NCBI GenBank assembly: GCA_964458575.1
Contig: CAYWMD010000044.1
Coordinates: forward strand, 1-57,079
Source of the DNA: CAYWMD01 sp964458575
GTDB taxonomy: Bacteria > Verrucomicrobiota > Verrucomicrobiia > Limisphaerales > JADLHS01
Reading direction: 5' to 3'
Length of the DNA: 57,079 nt
In this document: positions 50,933-57,079 of the stretch, one piece after another
Numbering within the stretch: position 1 is the first letter of the stretch
How the letters are laid out: each line of letters starts with the position of its first letter
Position numbers and translations under genes: made by a program
The notes under the pieces: model-generated
Databases searched by the model: none
What the model saw: only the letters and a program-made list of their open reading frames with translations
Told to the model about the DNA's origin: nothing

Positions 50933-53812
50933 TCAACTGTCCCGGCGTTTCTGCGCCCGGCGCTTCGCTTCGAGCAGACGGCTCGTGGTGGTTGTGGGCT
51001 TCTCGGCTGGTTTTCCTTCTGCCTTTGGCGGGGCCTCGGCCGGTGCCGCTGGCTCATGCGGAGTCTGGCCGGGCAATTCGATCACCGCGCCCGGCTGTTG
51101 TGGTCGGAAAAGCTCCTCCCGTCTGTCCTCGCCGGCGCCCGTTCGGGTCGAGCGGACCTGTTCCCGCCGCGCCAGCAAGGTCGCGAGCGATTCCTCGGCC
51201 TCGGCGGTGCGCGGCGTTCCTTTCCAGAAGAAAATCCATTTGTGGAGGGTGCGCGTGGCCTTGTTCCACTCCTCGCGATCAATTTGAATCCGGCGCACGC
51301 CCACGTCCAAAACGAACAAAACCACGGCCAGTTTCAGCAGCAACTCCCAAAGATCGCGCGGCTGATGCGTTTTCACCCGATCATGCAGGAACGGATTGTG
51401 GTCCGAAATGGTCGGGTCCAGCATCTTGCCGCCGCCCGCTTCGGCCATGCGTTTGAGCAGATTCACGTTGGGTTCGCCCGCCGCAAATTCCGGCGAATAA
51501 TTCACGCTCGCGCCCACCACCTGGCCGGCGACCGCTTTGCCCCCCTCCATCTCCAGGAGGTTCAGCAGATACGAACCGACTTCCTTCGTCGGAAATTTCG
51601 CCTCGTAATGTCCCGGCCCGGTTTGTTCCAGACGCACGTTGAGTTTTTCACCTTTCGGACTGACCACCGCCGCCTGCAAACTGAGGAAGTTCCGGTAGTT
51701 GCCCTTTTCATCCAATGCCTCGACGCTGATCACACCCTCGCCCTTGTCCACCGAAACCTCGGACGTGAAATCCGCATTCTCGATGCGTCGCAGACTCCAC
51801 TGCGCGATCTGCGACCAGAACTGGCGATAGCGCTGCCAGCCCATCCAATTCTTTGCCCACTTCGGTCGTGCATCCGACGTGAACGCCACGGCGCGGCCCA
51901 GGCCGTATTGCCAATGCGCCAGCAACGGATCGCCCTTGGTCGTCCACAGCGGCGTTTCCGCGCGCGGTTTTTGTGTCGTGGCCACGTAGCCAAGCAGGTT
52001 TGGATATTCCTCCGCTGCAATGCCGCGGATCACTTCGCTCGCTGATTTCAACTGCGGCTTGAATGGCTCTTCGTAAATCGCCGACTTCAAAATCACCGCA
52101 GTTTCTTTGATAAAAATCTGCGGCAACATGGACGGCGACGTGACGTTGTAAAACCGCCCGCGCCCATGCTCCTCGGACATCCAGATCATCGTCTCCGGTC
52201 CAACATGGCCCGCGATGAGCACCGCGCTGACGGTGATGCGGTCGGCCACAATCTGCTGCATCAGTTTGAGCGAAGGTGCGGCGGGGTCGCCGTCACTGAA
52301 CACGATGATGTGTTTCAAATTGGCGGCGGATTTTTTCAACGCGCCGTGCGCCTGTTCGAGCACACCCTGAAACGTCCCGAGGTCGCCTTGATTCATGCCG
52401 GCGATGGCGCGGCCCGCTTCTTTTTGGTCGCCGACTCTTTGCAGCGGATAAAGCCACTTGTCCGTGCCGTCCCACAAAACCACGCCTAGTTCGTCCTCTG
52501 GCCCAAGCGCACCCAGCACGCCAAACGCGCAATCGCGTGCGACCTGATTTCCGTTGGCAAACTCCATCCCGTGCATCACGAGCACCACTGCGCCGCGGGG
52601 CAAAACTTTTTTGCTGTCCAGTTCCATGCTCACCGGCAGCGTCGTCTCCAGCGGCGTGTTGCGGTAACCGCCGGCCGCGTAGGTTTGATCGCCGCCCACG
52701 CACACGAGACCCACGCCAAAATCCCGCACCGCGCTTTCCAGCAATGCCATCGTGTCGCGACCCAGGTCGCCCGCCGAAAGATTGCTGATGAAAATCGCGT
52801 CGTAGCTGTCCATCTCGGCGAGCGAATTCGGCAAATTGTTCAACCCGCCGAGCTTGATTTCCAGCCGGGCGGATTGCAGGGCGGCGGCGAGCGGCTGGTC
52901 CTGTTCGGGATCGGACGATATGACCAATACGCGCGGCTCGCCCTTCACGCTGGCGAAACTGGCGGCGCGATTGTTCTGCGGTACCGGATCGCCGATGGCA
53001 TCCACGCGCACATCGTAATTGTAAAACCCCGCCTCGGGCAGGGCCTGCGGGAACGTGAAAAGGTTCTTTCCCGCCTCGAGCTGCACCTTTTGTTCGCCCA
53101 GGAACTGTTCATTGCGATACAACCGCACCACTGCGGATTGCGGGCGGTCGGATTGAACGAAGATTTTCGCTTCGAACGGCTGGCCTTTCTTGAGCTTGGC
53201 CGGCACCTGGACCTTTTGCACAAAAACATCGTTGCCGCGGGTCACACCCATCGGCACCACGTCAACCGTCGCGCCCTGCGAACGCGCGCCGGCCACGGCG
53301 GCCATCGCGTCGCCGATGTTTTCGTTGCCATCGGACATGAGCACGATCCGTTTCTGACCCGTCTCTGGAAACGCCGCCGTGGCCAGGCGGATGGCGGATG
53401 CGAGGTCCGAGCGTTGTGTGTCCACGACCGCGTAGATTTCCTTTAGCTCCAGTTTCTCATTCGGCAACCGGTCAATGCTCGCGTCCGTGCCGAAGACAAT
53501 CACCCCCGCCTTGTCGGCCGATTTCTTCTGCCCCGCCATCCGGTTGACCAGCAATTTCGCCGCGTCTTGCTGCGGCGACGGTACGCTGTCCGAACGGTCG
53601 AGCACGAAAAACGCGTTCATCCCTTCGATCGGCAGCAGCCATTGCAGGCCCGCGATGGCAAAGACGACCAGCAACGTCACGACAACGCGGATCACCAGCG
53701 CCAGCCACTTGCGCCAGGGCGCCAGTTGCGCTTCGGTGCGCCAGCCCAGCCAAAATACCCACGCCAGCGCCGGCAACAGTGCAAAAAGCCAGTATGGATG
53801 GGTGAATTGCAT
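50933..53812 (-). CDS. VWA-domain membrane protein with glutamine-amidotransferase-like domain
   Basis: 959 residues. Two N-terminal membrane helices (~4-22 and ~37-60), then a von Willebrand A domain (AFFVLDRSDSVPSPQ, a variant MIDAS; IVLMSDGNENIGDA). Next are a beta-sandwich (~205-285), a type 1 glutamine-amidotransferase-like Rossmann segment (EPRVLVISSDPEQDQPLAAA) and a second VWA-like segment (HIIVFSDGDPAAPS). A further membrane helix near residue ~830 (LLLKLAVVLFVLDVGV) and a charged cytoplasmic tail follow. This is the architecture of large BatA/B-related proteins common in Planctomycetes and Verrucomicrobia. ATG 53812 lies 2 nt after the permease-NHL stop codon, so translation is coupled. 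Function unknown. Confidence 0.85.
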   Translation of the reverse strand: MQFTHPYWLFALLPALAWVFWLGWRTEAQLAPWRKWLALVIRVVVTLLVVFAIAGLQWLLPIEGMNAFFVLDRSDSVPSPQQDAAKLLVNRMAGQKKSADKAGVIVFGTDASIDRLPNEKLELKEIYAVVDTQRSDLASAIRLATAAFPETGQKRIVLMSDGNENIGDAMAAVAGARSQGATVDVVPMGVTRGNDVFVQKVQVPAKLKKGQPFEAKIFVQSDRPQSAVVRLYRNEQFLGEQKVQLEAGKNLFTFPQALPEAGFYNYDVRVDAIGDPVPQNNRAASFASVKGEPRVLVISSDPEQDQPLAAALQSARLEIKLGGLNNLPNSLAEMDSYDAIFISNLSAGDLGRDTMALLESAVRDFGVGLVCVGGDQTYAAGGYRNTPLETTLPVSMELDSKKVLPRGAVVLVMHGMEFANGNQVARDCAFGVLGALGPEDELGVVLWDGTDKWLYPLQRVGDQKEAGRAIAGMNQGDLGTFQGVLEQAHGALKKSAANLKHIIVFSDGDPAAPSLKLMQQIVADRITVSAVLIAGHVGPETMIWMSEEHGRGRFYNVTSPSMLPQIFIKETAVILKSAIYEEPFKPQLKSASEVIRGIAAEEYPNLLGYVATTQKPRAETPLWTTKGDPLLAHWQYGLGRAVAFTSDARPKWAKNWMGWQRYRQFWSQIAQWSLRRIENADFTSEVSVDKGEGVISVEALDEKGNYRNFLSLQAAVVSPKGEKLNVRLEQTGPGHYEAKFPTKEVGSYLLNLLEMEGGKAVAGQVVGASVNYSPEFAAGEPNVNLLKRMAEAGGGKMLDPTISDHNPFLHDRVKTHQPRDLWELLLKLAVVLFVLDVGVRRIQIDREEWNKATRTLHKWIFFWKGTPRTAEAEESLATLLARREQVRSTRTGAGEDRREELFRPQQPGAVIELPGQTPHEPAAPAEAPPKAEGKPAEKPTTTTSRLLEAKRRAQKRRDS

Positions 53813-53813
53813 T

Positions 53814-56390
53814 TTAATTCGCAGCCGCCGAAGTGGGGCGGTGGTTCCTGTTGTTCGCTTGGGCGATTCGCCTCGTTGCCCCGGCGGCTACTGAAGATTG
53901 GCGCACCAGTTTCTGCACCCGATGATTCAGCGCATCCGCCACATAAAGATTCCCCTGCAAATCCAGCGCGATGCTCCACGGATTGCTGAATTTGCCCGGT
54001 TCGACCCCCGGCCCGCCGATGATTTCAATGGGCTGGCAGTTTGGATCGAAGACTTGAATCCGGCTGTTGCCAAATTCGCAGACAAACTGGTAACCGCGCG
54101 CGTCCACGGCGATGTCGTAGGGATAGCTCAGCTCGCCCAGGCGCGACCCGGCCGTGCCATACTGGCGGATGAATTTTCCGTCCGGCGAAAAAATTTGAAT
54201 CCGGTGGTTGCAGGAATCCGCCACATACAACCGATCTTGCGCATCCACGCAAATACCCTCAGCCCGGTTAAACTCGCCCGGCCCCGTGCCCGGCTTGCCA
54301 ATGACGCCAATCAGTCGTGGCGCATCCGCTGGCTGTTCCCCTCTCCTGTTGGACGGGAGAGGGGTCAGGGGTGAGGGCATTTCGGCTAACCTTTGATCTC
54401 CGACCTCTGACTGCTGAGAGCCAAAGCGCTGCACCCGCTCCGCGCCCATGTATTCGCTGATGAAGAATTCGTGGCGCGAGTTTTCGGCAAAGGACCGCGG
54501 CAGGATGAAACAACCTTCGTTGGTCCCCGTGCACCCCCATTGCCGCACCAGCCGGCCCTCCGGCGTAAAATGGTTCACGCGCTGATAATGCGGCTCGACG
54601 ATGACGATGTTCCCGTCGTGATCCCGCCCCATGCCTTTGGGCTTGCCCTTGGCGGTTTCCGGGAAAAGCCATTCGAGCAGGAATTTTCCCGTCGGCGAGA
54701 ATTTCTGCACGCGCCCCGTGGTGTCCACCGCATAAACGTTGCCCTGGAGGTCCGTGGCCACGGATCGTGGCTTGTTGAATTCACCGATCCCCACCCCGCG
54801 CGAGCCGATCACCAGCGCGCGCGCGAAGAATTTGCTCGGCAAGGTGGCTTCATTCTTGGATGGACCTGGCGAACAGCCGGTGATGACCGCAACCACTATG
54901 CCCGTAGCTGCGCTCGTGAGCGCGCGGCCAACTTTTCCCGATGTGAATGAGTTAATAAATTGCCGCGTTCTCACGAACGCAGCCACGAAAACCAGCGGCA
55001 GCACTGCCACTCCCAGCAGCACCAGACACAGCGCATTCACCTGCGCCGCGTAGCCGTAATGCAGCAGGTTGAAAATCTTGAGCGCCAGCGTCTCGCCGCC
55101 GGGCGGTTGCACCAACACGATGGATTCCACATCCCACAGGCACAGCAGATAAACCACATACCAGGCGGCGAACATCTGCGGCGCGATCTGCGGCCACACC
55201 GCGAATCGGAACACCTGCCACCGCGTTGCTCCCTCCAGCCGCGCCGCATCAACCAGGTCCGCGTCCACACTTGCCATTGCATGCCGCGCCGCCGTCCAGG
55301 CCAGCGCGAAATACCGGATTACCAGCGCGAGCAGACAAATGCCCATGCTTTGGTAGAACACGTCCAACACCGGGCGGTTGAAAATCTTGATCAACATGAT
55401 CCCGATCAACACGCCCGGGATGAAGAACGGCAGCCACAACACCGTAGCGCAGACGGATAGTCTGCTGTATCGCCGACTGGCGGTCGGCCCGCAGATTGCC
55501 AGCCGGCGACACGGCAGATTGCCAATCTGCGCTACGGCAACCACCACGGTCGCCGCCAACGCGGCAAACCAGAACGAATTCCAGATCGTCCCCGTGCTCG
55601 CCTCCACGGCGCCGGAAAGTTCCGTCCAGGTCCGACGCGCGCAGCCGATTTGCGACAAGGGCAGGGCAACCGCCAGCAAGCACAGCATCACCGCGATCAA
55701 TCCGCCGGCAGCCTGCCAGCGCAAACCCAGTTGCCGACGGAACACGCGGGCCGGCACGTTGCCCTGGATTCGCGGCCAGTTCACGCCCCGACGGGTAGCC
55801 CAAACCAACAAAAGCACCGGGGCGATCAACAACGGCACGCTCAATTGCAGCGCGCCCGCCGTGTCGAATTGCGTGTTGAAGCGCACCCACATCTCGTCCG
55901 GCAGGACCTTCGTTTGCAGAATCGCGGGCACGGCGAAGTTGTTGAGGGCCAGCACGAATGTCAGCACCGCCGCCAGCGCCAGTTCACCCCGCGCCACCGG
56001 CAACAACAGCCAGCGCAGCAGTGCGAAGCCGGTCATTGCCGGCTCGACCTCGAATTGGGGCGCTTCGAGCCGCTGCCACGCTGCCAACACGGCCAGCAGC
56101 GTGATGGGCCACAGCATCAGCGACAGAATCCAAATTGTCCCGCCCAGCGAATAGATCTTGAACGGCAGCCACGCCCGCCACACGCCCGTTTCCCCCAGCA
56201 GGTTGATCCAGCAATTCGTCACCAGAAACGGCGGCAACGCCAACGCCACGATGGCCACTGCGAGGAACAGATTGCGCCACCGCGCTTCCATCGTCGCCAG
56301 CCACAGCGCCGCGATGAGACCAAAGCCCGTCGCCAGCGCCGTCGTTGTGCCGGCGACCAGCAAACTGTTTTGAAGCAACGGCCAGTTCAT
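53814..56390 (-). CDS. ABC importer permease fused to NHL-repeat propeller
   Basis: 858 residues. Residues ~1-475 are a duplicated binding-protein-dependent permease of the Fe(III)/thiamine type (~12 membrane helices; EAA-like loop in the second half at DAARLEGATRWQVFRF). Residues ~490-506 are a hydrophobic stretch ending VITGC, which looks like the signal and lipobox of a once-separate lipoprotein. Residues ~520-840 are NHL repeats (GEFNKPRSVATDLQGNVYAV, NRAEGICVDAQDRLYVADS, FSNPWSIALDLQGNLYVADA), a beta-propeller expected outside the cytoplasm. Two repeats are embedded in frame: family A at ~residues 285-317, between permease halves, and a family B half-copy at ~669-686 between NHL blades. 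No ATPase gene is in the window; the solute-binding protein gene is upstream. Confidence 0.8.
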   Translation of the reverse strand: MNWPLLQNSLLVAGTTTALATGFGLIAALWLATMEARWRNLFLAVAIVALALPPFLVTNCWINLLGETGVWRAWLPFKIYSLGGTIWILSLMLWPITLLAVLAAWQRLEAPQFEVEPAMTGFALLRWLLLPVARGELALAAVLTFVLALNNFAVPAILQTKVLPDEMWVRFNTQFDTAGALQLSVPLLIAPVLLLVWATRRGVNWPRIQGNVPARVFRRQLGLRWQAAGGLIAVMLCLLAVALPLSQIGCARRTWTELSGAVEASTGTIWNSFWFAALAATVVVAVAQIGNLPCRRLAICGPTASRRYSRLSVCATVLWLPFFIPGVLIGIMLIKIFNRPVLDVFYQSMGICLLALVIRYFALAWTAARHAMASVDADLVDAARLEGATRWQVFRFAVWPQIAPQMFAAWYVVYLLCLWDVESIVLVQPPGGETLALKIFNLLHYGYAAQVNALCLVLLGVAVLPLVFVAAFVRTRQFINSFTSGKVGRALTSAATGIVVAVITGCSPGPSKNEATLPSKFFARALVIGSRGVGIGEFNKPRSVATDLQGNVYAVDTTGRVQKFSPTGKFLLEWLFPETAKGKPKGMGRDHDGNIVIVEPHYQRVNHFTPEGRLVRQWGCTGTNEGCFILPRSFAENSRHEFFISEYMGAERVQRFGSQQSEVGDQRLAEMPSPLTPLPSNRRGEQPADAPRLIGVIGKPGTGPGEFNRAEGICVDAQDRLYVADSCNHRIQIFSPDGKFIRQYGTAGSRLGELSYPYDIAVDARGYQFVCEFGNSRIQVFDPNCQPIEIIGGPGVEPGKFSNPWSIALDLQGNLYVADALNHRVQKLVRQSSVAAGATRRIAQANNRNHRPTSAAAN
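54334..54386. repeat. Palindromic repeat, family B half-copy, inside the NHL coding region
   Basis: CCCCTCTCC (loop TGTTGGAC) GGGAGAGGGG, then GGTGAGGG: the same motif as 31602-31758. It encodes MPSPLTPLPSNRRGEQPA in frame between two NHL blades. The adjoining 54391-54417 (QQSEVGDQRL) is also not NHL-like. Confidence 0.75.
55441..55537. repeat. Palindromic repeat, family A, copy 3, inside the permease coding region
   Basis: Outer arms CCGTAGCGCAGA/TCTGCGCTACGG. Internal hairpins GCAGACGGATAGTCTGC, GCCGACTGGCGGTCGGC and GCAGATTGCCAATCTGC. It matches the copies at 5312 and 28240 in design and encodes about 32 residues (QIGNLPCRRLAICGPTASRR onward) without interrupting the frame. Confidence 0.85.
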
Positions 56391-56402
56391 TTGCTTGACT
56401 CT

Positions 56403-56469
56403 GTAGCAGCCGACGTAAGGAGGCTCATTCTTTCTTGTTCAGTTAGAGCCTCCTCACGTCGGCTGCTAC
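56403..56469. repeat. Long inverted repeat (family E)
   Basis: 24-nt arms 56403-56426 and 56446-56469, complementary with one mismatch (they begin GTAGCAGCCGACGT and end in its complement), with a 19-nt loop. It lies between the solute-binding protein stop and the permease start, where it may limit read-through or stabilise the upstream mRNA. Confidence 0.9.
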
Positions 56470-56490
56470 GATGGAATGGAGTGCCAGCGG

Positions 56491-57079
56491 TCATCTCAGA
56501 AAAACCTCATTCAATTGTTTGGTCGTCTTCTCGAGATTGCGGAGCAGCGCGGCCCAATCCGGCTTCATGGTCATTGTGTTGGTTGGGTAGTCCGCACTCT
56601 CCAGAGCATTTACCTGCACCAGTTTCTCCGCCACCTCACGTCGTTGGAGATACTCAAACAACGTCTGCGCGTTGGCCGGATGTGGCGCATTGCGAATCAC
56701 GGCCACGGTGTTTGGGATGAGCAGCGATTCGGCATGTAGCGGCAACACCGTCAACGGCGCGCCTTCGCGCTGAGCGGCCGCGATGTCATCCGAATCCGTC
56801 AGTCCAATCCACGCCTCACCGCGCCCGACGAATTTCACCACCACCGAATTGCCATCCACCACGAACGGCTTGTTCGCCGCCAGCGCGCGACACCACGCCA
56901 GCCAACGTTCCTCGCCCCAGAGTTGTTTCAGCGCGTGAAAGTGCGTGGCGGTCGTGCCAAACTGCGGAAATGCCAGTGCCACCTTGCCGCGCCAGATCTC
57001 GTTCGTGAGTTCAAGCAGCGACGTAGCGGCGGGCATCCTGCCTGCCGTAGAGGGCGGCGTCTTGCCGCCCGGACCGGCC
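56491..57079 (-). CDS. ABC transporter solute-binding protein, C-terminal part (partial)
   Basis: The frame is open to the window edge, so the N-terminal half is missing; Met at 57036 is not the true start. SLLELTNEIWRGKVALAFP is the typical hinge region of Fe(III)/thiamine-type periplasmic binding proteins (FbpA-like), and NKPFVVDGNSVVVKFVGRGE, GEAWIGLTDSDD and AESLLIPNTVAVIRNAPHP complete the C-terminal lobe. The permease-NHL gene follows, forming an importer operon. Immediately upstream of the conserved region the coding sequence is a palindromic repeat (57030-57079). Confidence 0.82.
   Translation of the reverse strand, partial: AGPGGKTPPSTAGRMPAATSLLELTNEIWRGKVALAFPQFGTTATHFHALKQLWGEERWLAWCRALAANKPFVVDGNSVVVKFVGRGEAWIGLTDSDDIAAAQREGAPLTVLPLHAESLLIPNTVAVIRNAPHPANAQTLFEYLQRREVAEKLVQVNALESADYPTNTMTMKPDWAALLRNLEKTTKQLNEVFLR
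57026..57079. repeat. Palindromic repeat, family F, inside the binding-protein coding region
   Basis: Two adjoining palindromes: one of the form GGGCGGC...GCCGCCC near 57052-57070, and CGGCGGGCATCCTGCCTGCCG near 57029-57049. It is read in frame (GGKTPPSTAGRMPAATS) ahead of the conserved SLLELTNE region. It is cut by the window edge, so full length is unknown. Confidence 0.6.

Noticed and set aside
57034..57036. ATG as start of the solute-binding protein
   Set aside because: The frame stays open to the window edge and the protein from this Met lacks the whole N-terminal lobe and signal peptide; the ATG lies inside a palindromic repeat.

Overview
The window looks like chromosomal DNA of a member of the Verrucomicrobiota, most likely a Pedosphaera/Limisphaerales-type (subdivision 3) lineage. 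This is inferred, not proven. The basis is the mix of very large secreted LamG, Ig, RCC1 and FG-GAP proteins sharing a C-terminal module that ends in F-Y-R, the CotH/lamin-tail protein, Tat-exported Gfo/Idh oxidoreductase, Heparinase II/III-like protein, GspA/GspB pair with a CAAX-protease-like membrane protein, and many interspersed palindromic repeats. I see no rRNA, tRNA, CRISPR array, transposase or phage gene.

Layout. 1-2356 (-): LamG/Ig surface protein gene broken by an exact 220-bp tandem duplication. 2750-5050 (-): nadA and a HEAT-repeat protein, with a copy of the nadA promoter and first codons placed upstream of the HEAT gene. 5597-7990 (+): unrecognised membrane-anchored protein. 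8112-17267 (+): ~3050-aa exported protein with five seven-bladed FG-GAP propellers. 17343-21065 (-): RCC1/Ig protein. 21318-22844 (+): ComM/YifB AAA ATPase. 22871-25132 (-): CotH/LTD protein. 25410-35047 (+): RND efflux locus (outer-membrane factor, adaptor, two paralogous pumps). 35119-37659 (+): heparinase-like protein. 37670-38899 (-): Gfo/Idh/MocA oxidoreductase. 39105-41407 (+): ExeA-like ATPase, GspB-like protein, CAAX-protease-like protein. 41511-43151 (+): fused pseudouridine synthase/RNA methyltransferase. 43148-45308 (+): ilvB with an attenuation leader and a downstream terminator. 45323-46372 (+): secreted DUF1080-like protein. 46429-48442 (-): two envelope proteins. 48610-49653 (-): GT9 glycosyltransferase. 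49731-50768 (-): acylphosphatase and metallophosphoesterase. 50933-57079 (-): solute-binding protein, ABC permease fused to an NHL propeller, and a VWA membrane protein.

The strongest regulatory signal is upstream of ilvB. A 26-codon leader peptide with Leu-Val-Val-Val-Val is followed by an antiterminator (14 of 16 pairs) that is mutually exclusive with an intrinsic terminator, i.e. a complete branched-chain amino acid attenuator. Several genes (nadA, comM, the heparinase-like gene, the ilvB leader, the 48442 gene) have -35/-10-like boxes placed so that transcription would begin at or within 1-2 nt of the start codon, which suggests common leaderless mRNAs. Several palindromic repeat families occur between genes, and three copies lie in frame inside coding regions of the 53.8-57.1 kb locus.
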